A stretch of 64,000 nucleotides of DNA, from the NCBI RefSeq assembly GCF_932294415.1, contig NC_065538.1, positions 42,561,843-42,625,842 on the forward strand, in the 5' to 3' direction. This stretch comes from Quercus robur. Lineage: Eukaryota > Streptophyta > Magnoliopsida > Fagales > Fagaceae. How positions within the stretch are numbered: position 1 is the stretch's first letter; each line of letters begins with the position of its first letter. Both the position numbers and the translations under genes were made by a program. Under the pieces are notes generated by a model. It was not told where the DNA came from. It searched no databases and saw only the letters and a program-made list of their open reading frames with translations. Below, in pieces: positions 13,101-23,375 of the stretch.

Positions 13101-13319
13101 TGAGGGTGGTGATTTAGTGGTCAATGGGCTTATTTTCAAATGATTTGAGGGTGAAGGTCTTAAGTTCGAATCTCGCAATGAGAAGTCTTTGGGAAAACCC
13201 CCTCACCCCCAACTCAATGCACACTAATGCCCTCGTAGGATGCTACTAAAGTAGGGAAGACACTTTAGTTGCCCCCTTCTATCCTTTTTACTTATCAAAT
13301 AAAAAAAATAAAAATAAAA
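13101..13319 (+). mobile_element. tRNA-derived SINE-like element, copy 1
   Basis: A Pol III A-box-like sequence TTTAGTGGTCAATGGG (13113-13128) and a B box AGTTCGAATCTC (13163-13174) are 35 bp apart. They are followed by an unrelated body and an A-rich tail (13300-13319). This is the layout of a tRNA-derived SINE. Target duplications are unclear: AAAAGAG is present on both sides. The element has been carried along in the tandem array. Confidence 0.6.
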
Positions 13320-13627
13320 AGAGTCAAGTTGTTATTGTGAGAGTAATGATTCACTTTTTAACCAATGAAGGGTAATTGACAAAGAATCCTTTTCTTTTTT
13401 GAAAAATGAAAATCTAATTAAAATATTACATACATATCTCATAATAGATGCACTTCTCAACTCCCCCCCCCCCCCCCCCCTCCTCCAAAATTTGACAAGG
13501 AAACTCAAATTTGTTTACCAACTTAATTATGCTTTGCAGTTTGCTTATAATAAGTCATACTTTGTGGGTCAAGATGCCACTCTCATTATTCATTTAGTAC
13601 TTTCTTTTTAAAAGAGACCGGTGTACC

Positions 13628-13846
13628 ATTGAGGGTGGTGATTTTGTGGTCAATGGACTTACTTTCAAATGATTTGAGGGTGAAGGTCTCAAGTTTGAAT
13701 CTCGTAATGAGAAGTCTTTGGGAAAAACCCCACACCCCTAACTCAATGCACACTAATGCCCTGATGCTACTAAAGTAAGGAAGACACTTTGGTTGCTCCC
13801 TTCTATCCTTTTTACTTATCAAATAATACAAAAAGAGTCAAGTTGT
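13628..13846 (+). mobile_element. SINE-like element, copy 2
   Basis: A duplicate of the element at 13101 within the second long unit. The A box region reads TTTTGTGGTCAATGG, and the B box is mutated to AAGTTTGAATCTC, so Pol III activity is less likely than for copy 1. Confidence 0.55.
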
Positions 13847-13921
13847 TATTGTGAGAGTAATGATTCATTTTTTAACCAATGAAGGGTAATTGACAAAGAA
13901 TCCTTTTCTTTTTTGATAAAT

Positions 13922-13927
13922 AAAAAA
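13922..13927 (-). terminator. Pol III terminator of tRNA-Thr copy 1
   Basis: Six A on the plus strand give TTTTTT on the transcribed minus strand, 10 bp past the mature tRNA 3' end. Confidence 0.8.
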
Positions 13928-13937
13928 GATAATGTAA

Positions 13938-14011
13938 TGCTCTCATTGAGAGTCGAACTCAAGACCTCCCGCTTACTAAACGGGTGCTCTAACCAACTGA
14001 GCTACGAGAGC
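13938..14011 (-). tRNA. tRNA-Thr (anticodon AGU)
   Basis: A 74-nt minus-strand cloverleaf. The acceptor stem is GCTCTCG paired with TGAGAGC (one G-T pair) and the discriminator base is A. The D arm is GCTC-AGTTGGTTA-GAGC, the anticodon arm CCCGT-TTAGTAA-GCGGG with anticodon AGT, and the T arm TTGAG-TTCGACT-CTCAA. There is no intron, and the genome does not encode CCA, as expected of a nuclear gene. After editing of A34 to inosine it would read ACU, ACC and ACA codons. A T6 Pol III stop lies 10 bp downstream. It looks intact. Confidence 0.95.
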
Positions 14012-14245
14012 TTCTTAACAATGAATCTTTTTCTTAACTAGGAAAATACATTCTTGAAAAAGCAAAAACCAATGCCCTCGTAGGATGCTATTAAAGTAGG
14101 GAAGACACTTTAGTTGCCTCCTTCTATCCTTTTTACTTATCAAAAAAAAAAGAAAAAAGATTCAAGTTGTTATTGTGAGAGTAATGATTCATTTTTTAAC
14201 CAATGAAGGGTAATTAACAAATAATCCTTTTCTCTTTTGATAAAT

Positions 14246-14250
14246 AAAAA
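14246..14250 (-). terminator. Pol III terminator of tRNA-Thr copy 2
   Basis: Five A on the plus strand form TTTTT on the minus strand, 11 bp past the tRNA. Confidence 0.7.
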
Positions 14251-14261
14251 GGATAATATAA

Positions 14262-14335
14262 TGCTCTCATTGAGAGTTGAACTCAAGACCTCCCGCTTAC
14301 TAAACGGGTGCTCTAACCAACTGAGCTACGAGAGC
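14262..14335 (-). tRNA. tRNA-Thr (anticodon AGU), second copy
   Basis: Identical to the copy at 13938-14011 except for one base in the T loop (TTCAACT instead of TTCGACT, position 57, where any purine is normal). Every stem is therefore intact and the gene is probably functional. The flanks match copy 1 for over 100 bp on each side, so it arose by tandem duplication of a unit of about 320 bp. A T5 stop lies 11 bp downstream. Confidence 0.95.
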
Positions 14336-14620
14336 TTCTTAACAATGAATCTTTTTCTTAACCAAGAAAATACATTCTCGAAGAAGCAAAAACTAATCCT
14401 CTCGTAGGATGCTGCAAAAGTAGGGAAGACACTTTAGTTGCCCCCTTCTATTCTTTTTACTTATCAAATAAAAAAAGAGTCAAGTTGTTATTGTGAGAGT
14501 AATGATTCATTTTTTAACCAATGAAGGGTAATTGACAAAGAATCCTTTTCTTTTTTGATAAATAAAAAGGATAATATAATGCCCTAACCAGGAAAATACA
14601 TTCTCGGAAAAGCAAAAACT

Positions 14621-15534
14621 GTAGTCATAATTTTATTCTCTAGTATTGCGAGGGAGGGAACGATTTTATCTAATCACCAGAAACACAAAACCAGCTTGTA
14701 TATAAAATGGATTTTCTTTTCCAATTTTCTGCTCCACCTTTTCAAGTTCTAAACAATAAAAATTCAAAGAATGTATCGTTCTTTTCCCATATATACACTT
14801 TAAAATCAGTTATGCATATGGGGAAAATTTTCAAGCAACATAATCAATGCTTGAAATCTCATTGGTATTGGTTAAGCTCTTGTCTTCATGTCGATAAGAG
14901 AATAATAATTCTTGTTAGCTTGGGGGAGCAATCCAGGATCAACAATAGCAGCCGGACAAGATTGTCCACCCCCTTCACATTACCAGTTGATGATGATGAA
15001 GGCTCGATTGCTGCAATAGCTTGTTGGGTCAGGGTTCCTTTGTTTGTGACATTATTTCTTTGTGTTTAAGATGTTCTATTAGTAGTGCTAAAGATGATGC
15101 TTCCTAATTCTCATCCCTAGCTTCATAGTAATGGTTGTAATTATAGGTGTGGTATGTGGTATGTTCTTTGAGAGAGGACTCCATCTCCGTTGCTGGTCCC
15201 ATTACCCTTTTTATGGAGAAATACTGCATTTAAAGAAAAAGTTCATAGTAAAGTCAGACTTCAATTGTCCATAAAAAGTTCATAGTAAACCTGGAGGGCG
15301 TGAGTATCATCCTCAACCTCAAGCAGTTCAAACTAAAGTATTCTCCCATTCAATTTCTAAAGTCAGACTTCAATTGTCCATAAATTTTTAAAAACAAAAT
15401 CATTAAGGAATAAAAATTTCACGAGATTCTTATCCTCCTTAAACTGACACATTACTGTGACCCTTATCATATATTACAACAAGAAGATGACAAGTTCATC
15501 ACATGCATTTAAGATTTTGCATTTAAAAGATTAC
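14621..15534. other. Spacer without recognisable gene
   Basis: A 120-codon plus-strand open frame (14707-15069) lies here but resembles no known family. The word AAAGTCAGACTTCAATTGTC occurs twice (near 15251 and 15360). No exon downstream of the PP2C-like exon could be recognised in this stretch. Confidence 0.5.
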
Positions 15535-18500
15535 CTAGTGAGCGAGACATATTGAGGATTCCATGAACTCGTAAGCCATCTCGATAAACAATCTGGCCAC
15601 CAGCTTTTTTAATCCTTTCTAATTCCTCTGGTCTCTCCTGCTGCAATAGAAATTAATTCAAAATACAAAGTAGACGTGGATTCAACCAGAAAAAGTCGTG
15701 CAGCATGATACAATTTAAGAAAGTCCTGATACCTAATAATCTTTTTGATCAATAATCTTTAACTGTGCAGTTTTCTTAACTAAGAAAACAGTTAGGAAAT
15801 TTTTTTCGTCCAGTTACTATTAGCTCAATAATTACATAGATACATAAATCCCCAGGCACATAAGTTCCATATTACATATTCCAACCCATAATCTACAAAG
15901 ATTCAAAGTGTGGGGACCCAAAAGATCAAATGACCTCTTAGCTTAGACTCTAATTGGCGAGAGACCTTTTTAAACCTTGAGGAAGGAGGACAATATCTTA
16001 CCAATGAAGAGTTGTTGCTTGACAATATCTTGCCACGTTGTGTGTAAATTAAAAAACTATTACACAACTTTGTGCGCACAAGTCATTTCCTTTTTTTTAT
16101 TTTATTTTTTTTTATTTTTAAAGATTTTTCCCTATAATTACCTATAATTACTTGATGCGTGTGAGATGGAGGACTGTTGGAAGCAAGACACGTTAAATAT
16201 TCCAGCCGACATGTTATATGGCTCCTTAATAAACCTAGTTACTTGAGTTAGTGCACGTCACTAGTGAACTCCTAAAAATATTTGAAGTTGAAAAACGTGA
16301 GCCACTAGGAAAATAATTGGGTGCAAATCTGAGTACAAAAGTTAATAAGAAAAATAGAAACTCTCACCTTTGGAAGTACAATCCTCCACTTGGTTCCATG
16401 ATATGTGGTTGCTGAATACACAGAAAGTGAATACATATTATAATTGCAGGCCTGCATGAGGTGGCATGTACTTGAAGTGAGGCTCCATGATCCGTAACAG
16501 AACTGTGAATTCTGAGGATAAGCCATGTTTGGTTGCCTCATATTGATCATGTTGGAGGTGGTGGTGGAAGGAATGTGTGTGTTCAAGTTCTCCATAATCA
16601 GAATGAATGCAAAGAGCAGTGATGCTGGAGTCTGGGGTTGTGGTTGTGATCAGAGGTGTGCCTGTGGCTTATAGAGTGTGTTTGTTTCTAACATTAGGGG
16701 AAGTAATTGAGATGCTGCCAGTGGAGAATGAACAAGTGTGGCACAAGTGAGAGACGTGTCAAGAGGTGCAGAGGTGTTCGGCAGGAGTGAAGAAAGAGAG
16801 ACATAGGGAGAGAAGGGCTCGAGTGAACAAACGGGTGTTGCAAGAACACCATGCAGATGTGCAGCAGCCCCAGCTAATTGATGCATTCAAGGCCCCTTAT
16901 CGGTGTCCTCTCTCTTGCCCTCAAACCTTGTTCACTCACTTGTGCTTCCTGTCTCCAAGCCAGCATCTCAAGTACTATATATATGGTTGGAGGATTGGGT
17001 TCTAATTTTAAAAGTAAGAGAAAAGGTTAGTGCGCCTAATTCCACAGATGATTTTCGGTGGAACATGAAACTGGAACCTAGTCTCTTCTGTTGTTGTTTT
17101 AGTTTAGTTTTATTTCAAGAAAAAATTTTACTGTCATATTTTTTTAAGTTGAACTTAAAATATTTCATTGCAGCATTTTGTAAAGTAAAATATTTGTTGC
17201 TGGGAGGGGGGGGGGGGGGGGGGGGGGTTGTTTTGGCGTTTTGTGTGTGTTGTGAAATGATATATTTCATACTTTATTACTTTTAAAATTAGGTATACGT
17301 AATGTTTGGTATTTGAGTAAAAGATTGTAATAATGTTTGGAATCTGAGTAAAAAAGAGCTGTCGAAATTGATGAATCTTGTGCTCCAATAATGATTTTCA
17401 TCCTGGCTAGAACCTGGTGGTCATTCACTCTAGGACATTGCCACCGTGATACCATCTCTTGCTTGGACCTCACCTCTTTGGCAATACCATGTTGATCAAA
17501 GCCCCCCTCACGTCCATCCAGCATCAAACAAGTTTCTTCATTTAACTCTTTCAAAGTCAAGAAGTATGACTTGGTATACACAGAAACAAAGGACAACAGT
17601 CATATATAATGAAAATAGTCAAATTATATGCATTATAGAAGATGCTAAAACTAAATGTCATGGCTAATTATAAACTGCGACTATTTTATTTTTGCAAACC
17701 TACAAGATAACATGTCCCCTGCAGGAGATCTAACATTGAAATCTCATTAATTGGAAACAGAGGATTAGAAATCAAAATGTTCACCGTGAAGAAACTTAAA
17801 CATGTAGAACCCACTGTGCTCTAATTAGGGAGGAATTTGAATGGGAATTTCAGCAAAAGAGCCAAGTAAATTACATGCTCAGATACTATAATGTCATGTT
17901 GAATGTGCTGGTTTAGGTCCTTGATATAACCGTATTGTTTCTATACATGGAGATAGCCCACTAGGAGTCTTTCTTCCTCGGTTATCTGAAAAAGGAGTCT
18001 TTCCTCCTTGAAATAGCTTCTAACTCCCAAGTCCCAAATAGGCAATGTTAAAAAAAAAAAGAAGAAAAAAAAAAGAAAAAAAGAAGAAAAAAAGAAGAAG
18101 ACTAATCAAGTGCAACACTGGAACAAATAACTTCACATTGTGCTTCAAGAAATGACCCAATTTATCATTGTCATCAACATGCTAGAGAGCATAGCTGTAA
18201 GGTCATGTAAAGCTGTCAATTCCCACATACAAATTTCAAATTCAGAATCCACACACTATCCCCACTAGAAAACTCTGTTCTGGTGGAATGTTATCATATA
18301 AATTACAGAATTTACTTAGCAGCCACTGCTATGTCTCATCATTTACTTGGGGCTACTTATTCACACCTATAGGCATGGTGATTACATAAAATGAAATTAC
18401 TCATAAAAAAAATATGATTGATTTTCTGAGGTAGGTTTTCCCTCTATGCTTCATTAAGATAACAAAGATCATAATGCATGTTTTAAATATTTTCCAAAAA

Positions 18501-19639
18501 TGTCATACTTTCTCATCTTCCCCATTCAATTCCAAAGATGATAGAAAACAGAACAATGGACACCAGTAAATTGCCATCAATCAAAGTTGATTCACTAGCA
18601 TTATAACTCAAAGATTATAGGGTTACCACCTAGTGATTCAAAATACTTTTGAGGAAGAACATAGTTGGCACATATGATCTCAATGTGAAGCATGGACTTA
18701 ATTTTCCACTATAAATAAATCTATCATGTTATTCATATTTAAGCCATTCAATTAATCATTTCTGTAAATAATAAAGGTACAATTAGTTTCTCTGTTAAAT
18801 AAATGAGGGAGACAATGCTAAATTTCAATCTTTTAGAGATATTTTCTTCCCTCACAAAAATTTAATGTTGCTTAATGCAGCATATGCAATTTCTACCACA
18901 GAATCAACATAAATACCATAAAAGGTAGAAAAGATTTTTGTGGAGATGGCAGAATCATTTTCCTAATTATATTTTAAACAATATCAGCTTTTAAAGGAGG
19001 TTAATTAGGAACAAAGCCACTAAAGAGAGAGACGAAACACAGTTCACAAGGTTATAAAAGAACTAGTATGAGACTAAGTATAAGTCCCATACCAAGCCCT
19101 TATGTTAGAATAAAAGACAATGGCAAGAGCCCATAGAATTAAGAGGGCTAAAGGTCATGCCCATTCTGCACTTCACAATCTATTCCTAAGTACACTGTTG
19201 GTACCTTATGCTTCTGTCCATATATTGCCTACGTATGAAACAAGATTAAGCCAACAATGAAAACCAGAAAAGGAATAAAATGTGTACGTTTGGTGAAATC
19301 ACCTTTTTACAAATACAAAACATCATCTGTATGCAAAAAAAGGAAAGGTAATAATAAACCAACCATGATATTGGCTGGGTATACTTTTGCATGACAAGTT
19401 GACAACAGACGAACAATGGCAATTACGATAATCTATCACAATCATGATCATTGACAATTGTCATTATGCTATACAAACTTGAATTATATCATTCCTATTA
19501 GGTTCATGAAAACCAAATATTCCATAACAGCATTAGATTTTCAAGGTTAGATTTTTCCTTATCTTCATTTTTTCATTTAGAACTTTCATCTCACATAACC
19601 ACAACACTGCTCATATTATTAAATAATTTTTGATAAACT

Positions 19640-19674
<35 letters not shown>

Positions 19675-21435
19675 CCTTAAAGGTAATAGGAACATGAGTT
19701 TCACAAGAAATTCAGCTCCACAGGTAAAATTAGAGACACAATCTACTGTTTAAAATGGTTTGAACAAATAAGATTAACCAGTGGTCCAAATGTTTTTTTT
19801 TTTTTTTAAATGATAACATGAGTCCTCTGCACAATATTTAAACATCAGTGGGGAAATCAAACATATAATTTGATGAAAATCAAGAAAGCAACTAAATTTG
19901 CTGTATGATACTAATTTTTGTAAAATTTTATCAAAAGAAGTGGTATCATATCATGTAGTTTTGATGTCAAAAACTTACAGAGTAAGGTGCGGATTCTCTC
20001 TTTACAGCATCCTGATAACAGTTTCCATGTGTATCAACAAGCTACAATAATAAAATCATGTTCTATTATGAAACTTCAACTATTTCTAGGATCTTCTAAG
20101 ATGAAAATAGAATTTGATAACTCTAATGGGAATTAAAAAATTCAAAATTGAGTTGTGATGGATGGATTTCTGAATAGACTCTGGGGCAACTTTACTTTAT
20201 ATAGAGGTGATCCGGAAAGCTGCATGTAACTGAAGGGCTTATGTGATAACATCTGCCCTAGGCCGTTTATATAGCCGTCAATCAGCGAAAATGTAATGCT
20301 GCATGTAACGCCAAAATGTTTTCTGTAAAATGACAAAGTAGGTAAGGTGGAATCGATTCTTCACTAATCTCCATTTTCCTCGTTTGTTTTATTAATACAT
20401 GTAAAGATAAAATTAAAACATAATCACCTGCAAAAATGCATATTAACAAGTATATCCTAGTCTTAGAAACCAAATGATGTCTAACCATTCACTTGGCCAT
20501 CATTGGCTAAAGAAAGATAAACCTTAATGCCTCAACCAGATAGAGAGACAGAGAGATTGCCACTTTTTTAATAATCTTAATGGTTAAAATAAGGAGTCAT
20601 ATCTTAACCAATGGCTCTGGATATGCTAAAAATAATGGAGCATTAAAACGCATCAGTGAAGACATGTATTATCAAGAATGGTAGTATATAAATCAGCATC
20701 TCATCAATCTCCATAAACCAGATTCCGCAACAACTCTAAGCATCTAAAGTCTATACCATTGGTGCTTTGTCTGAGTTATGATCAGGTCCAAAAACCAAAG
20801 TACTTAGGGGTGCTTTGAGCAATTTATATCAATATTTAGAAGTGGTTTGTACGTCAGTCAAAAGAACAGGATTTTTAAATTAGGTTCAAAACTAAATTGG
20901 AACTTGTAGTTCCTTTTCAAGTCTTCCTGGTTTATAGTTAAACAACAAATTCTAATGCTTTTGTATGTAGGGGGAAAAGAATGGCAAGAACTAATCAATT
21001 GCTGTTCAGAAGTAAAAAGAAAATGGACTAGTGACACCTATGTCCTTTTATAAGGAATTGATTATTTAGTATTTTTTATGTTTGTTACTTGTTTCAAAAG
21101 TACAATTCATCATGCGTACTTTTTAAAGTTCAGAACTATTATGGAAAAGGATTAATGATAAAAGGTCCAAGGGTTATTATATTCTAGTTAATGAGAACTT
21201 AGGATTTTATTATGGGTTTGCTAGGGCTATCAATCTTGAATCTTGTTTAACTTAAGAATATTAAGAAGATTAATAGTGTTGATATTAAAGAGAACAAGAA
21301 GAAGATGATAGTAATGCGTTGGTATTTGGTAATGAGGTAGTTGAAGAAGAAGAAAGAAACCTAAGCACATACTTCCTCAAGTAAATATTCAAGCTCACAG
21401 ACTCGCAGTTTTGATCCGTTTAATGTTATATTCAC
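15535..21435 (-). CDS. PP2C-like phosphatase, partial gene model (three exons)
   Basis: Three minus-strand blocks have clean splice sites and compatible phases: 21435-21373 (63 nt, acceptor TTTCTCAG, donor GTATGT), 20041-19979 (63 nt, acceptor TTGTAG, donor GTAAGT) and 15640-15535 (106 nt, donor GTAATC). The last encodes RPEELERIKKAGGQIVYRDG then LRVHGILNMSRSLG. This resembles the PP2C (PPM) segment around the AGG...RV.G.L..SR..GD motif, which lies before a metal-binding Asp. The middle exon (VDTHGNCYQDAVKRESAPYS) would precede it directly. The first exon encodes NITLNGSKLRVCELEYLLEE and is not diagnostic. Such enzymes remove phosphate from Ser/Thr residues. The catalytic DGHGG region and the C-terminal third were not found, so this may be a large gene running beyond what I can see, or a gene fragment. 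The introns reach 4.3 kb. Confidence 0.45.
16368..16595 (-). CDS. Possible first exon of an unknown gene
   Basis: A 76-codon frame starting MENLNTHIPSTTTSNMINMR ends at a good donor (CCAAAG followed by GTGAGAG). A TATA-like CTCTATAAG lies about 75 bp upstream (about 16668-16676). The phase (0) would fit the PP2C-like exon at 15640, so it could be an alternative 5' exon, but the peptide matches nothing I know. Just upstream, 16886-16650 holds another minus-strand frame of 78 codons, and a second TATA-like TATATATAG is near 16975. The block is more GC-rich than its neighbours, which is why it stands out. The function is unknown. Confidence 0.25.
17206..17227 (+). repeat. Run of 22 G
   Basis: An uninterrupted G tract on the plus strand, preceded by TGGGA. 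It lies within the large intron or spacer of the PP2C-like model. Confidence 0.95.
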
Positions 21436-21770
21436 CTGAGAAAAAATGCTTGCTCTTTTTTCTGAAAAAATTCATTCAACTCATAATTGTATTCATAATT
21501 CGTGACAAACCTAAATTCGGAACACAAAACCTGACCAAGCTATAACTTGTCCAAAGAGGATGAGGCAGTTTCCTTGTATAATCCACTTCTGTCTATATTA
21601 AAAAACTTTATCATAACATATGAAAGAAACCCATGAATGATTACAGATCACAGATAAATGCAAGGGTATTAGTTTATTGTTCAGAATAGGGATCTGGTCC
21701 TACAAAAGCACAAGACCTAACTATAGATAAGTATTATAGTCTACAACATACATAGCTAGAACAGTAGTAT

Positions 21771-21771
21771 C

Positions 21772-21808
<37 letters not shown>
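21771..21808. repeat. (AT)n(AG)n microsatellite
   Basis: AT repeats pass directly into AG repeats. Confidence 0.9.
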
Positions 21809-22518
21809 TAGAGGCAAGAACTCTTCATATTTCTTCTTCTAGTTATTAAGTTTATATGGGAAAGAGAAAGCAACACTTATAAATTCCCAGAATTAATGTA
21901 TGCATTTATAACCACTGACAAGTCAGGATCAATGGAAATGACAGACTTCTCAAATAAACCATTAGAGATCAATTCAAAAGGCTTCATAAAATCAAAGCCT
22001 GAAAATGTATTTTGGATTTCACAATGACTTAGGTGAGTGATAATACTTGGGGTCAAATAGGAAGGTACAGGATTCTGGATTTCAATATTAATTGATAAAA
22101 GAAAGAAAGAAATCAGATATGACTTAAGAAGAACTCATATTCAACTATAAACTATCAACAATGTACTGATGTTGTGCTTTCACTCTTCAACCTGCTATGA
22201 GATTAGGCATCAAAGGCTCCAGAAACAATACAGAAAATGAAATCCACTGACACACAGGGATCATACAAAGAATATACTTCTTATGTCATGATAGATTATT
22301 TTACAAGTTTTAAGGTATAATGCCAACATATAATCTACCACCCTTCCTCCTTTTACAGGCTCTAAGCCAGCAAAAATTAAATCCTGTACTAGTTTAAAGA
22401 TGATTTTACACTTAAATTTCAAGATCCTTTACTGGTATATATATTTCCTTGTCACTTTTAAGAAAAAGAAATATAACGATACGTCCCAACTGAGTCCAAT
22501 TACTGCCAAGATATCTTT

Positions 22519-22823
22519 TTTTTTTTTTTTTTTTTTTATAAGGAAACCAGTGCATTCAACCATTCAACTATGTAACAATCTGGTTTACATCTGATGAAAC
22601 CTCAGAATTTATAATGGGTGGAGTTTCCTCCACCCATGAAACAAAATCATCAATACACTGCGCATACTTAGCTAATCCATGTGCTGCCTTGTTACCTTCC
22701 CTTCGAGTATGGCGAATTTCGAACTGGCGTAGCATCTGCATGTGGTGCAGAGTACCAGCAATAATGTTGGCAATAGCTGGGGAGGCTTCTGAATCCCCCT
22801 GTATAGCTGAGCAATAATGTTGG
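22519..22823 (-). mobile_element. LINE 3' fragment encoding the end of RNase H
   Basis: A short minus-strand insertion flanked by a 12-bp target duplication CAAGATATCTTT (22507-22518 and 22824-22835), with a poly(A) tail seen as a run of T at 22516-22537. Read on the minus strand it encodes the last quarter of a plant LINE RNase H, including IRHTRREGNKAAHGLAKYA, and ends with a TAG stop near 22575. It is a severely 5'-truncated retrotransposition event. The sequence differs from the 2182-5224 element, so a different LINE was the source. Confidence 0.9.
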
Positions 22824-22835
22824 CAAGATATCTTT

Positions 22836-23375
22836 AATGCCTAACCAAAACTGCATTTCAAAATTATTCCAAGAATAGACTGCATTCTACAATGATGTTA
22901 TGTTATGTGACATTTATCAATTGTGCAAATTAAATGCAATCAAGATCATGTTGATAAGCAAATTCATTTGGCAGTAAAAATGGAGGTGCTGACTGCTGAG
23001 TCAGTGTTACCTAAAATGATCACAAATAGCAATTCGCTAAACCCTTCTCAGTACCAAAAGCAGTGTGGAACTTTGAGTGCAGGACATCATCCCCTGACCT
23101 TTGGCATTTTGCGTAAACGAAACCGTCGCACTACCCATTTAAAAGTGAAAACATGACATCACTGAATAAAAATGTCTAATTTTTTTTTAAAACATGACTC
23201 TAACCAAATTTAAATGTATATGTATATAAAACTCATGCATTTATATTTGTGGAGTGTGTGTGAAACTCTCTCTTGAAAATTTGAACCCTACCCTTGTCTT
23301 CCACACCCCCACAAACCCTTGCGCAGTGGTCACAATAAGATTTTATAGTAGTTAATGTTTAGCTTAAAAAAATTT
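22836..23375. other. Spacer, nothing recognised
   Basis: Unique-looking AT-rich sequence with no convincing exon, RNA or terminal repeat. Confidence 0.5.

Larger units (their letters stand above)
12862..14620. repeat. Complex tandem array with SINE and tRNA-Thr units
   Basis: Two units of about 526 bp (starting about 12862 and 13388) are followed by two shorter units of about 320 bp and a partial fifth. The marker GAGTCAAGTTGTTATTGTGA (here GTCAAGTTGTTATTGTGAGA) occurs four times, at about 13320, 13836, 14160 and 14476. The long units carry C-runs near 12940 and 13464 and a SINE-like body. The short units carry a tRNA-Thr gene and only the SINE 3' end. In the last partial unit the tRNA is missing: GATAATATAATGC joins directly to CCTAACCAGG. 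Confidence 0.85.

Noticed and set aside
12873-13611. Pair of similar 70-codon frames starting MKN.NLIKILHTYLI
   Set aside because: They resemble each other only because the DNA is tandemly duplicated; they cross a C-run and have no other support.
12862-14620. CRISPR-like regular repeats
   Set aside because: Repeat units are hundreds of bases long, contain tRNA and SINE sequence, and the DNA is eukaryotic nuclear.
14707-15069. 120-codon plus-strand open frame
   Set aside because: No recognisable domain, no promoter or splice context, and AT-rich codons. The length is within chance for this window.
15287-15328. Possible 42-nt exon encoding FELLEVEDDTHALQ on the minus strand
   Set aside because: Splice sites look fair, but its phase would give an immediate stop after the PP2C-like exon, so it cannot be the next exon.
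17267-17596. 109-codon minus-strand frame with EGGFDQHGIAKEVRSKQEM
   Set aside because: The middle looks slightly gene-like, but there is no family match, splice evidence or promoter, and the C-terminal part is plain AT-rich sequence.
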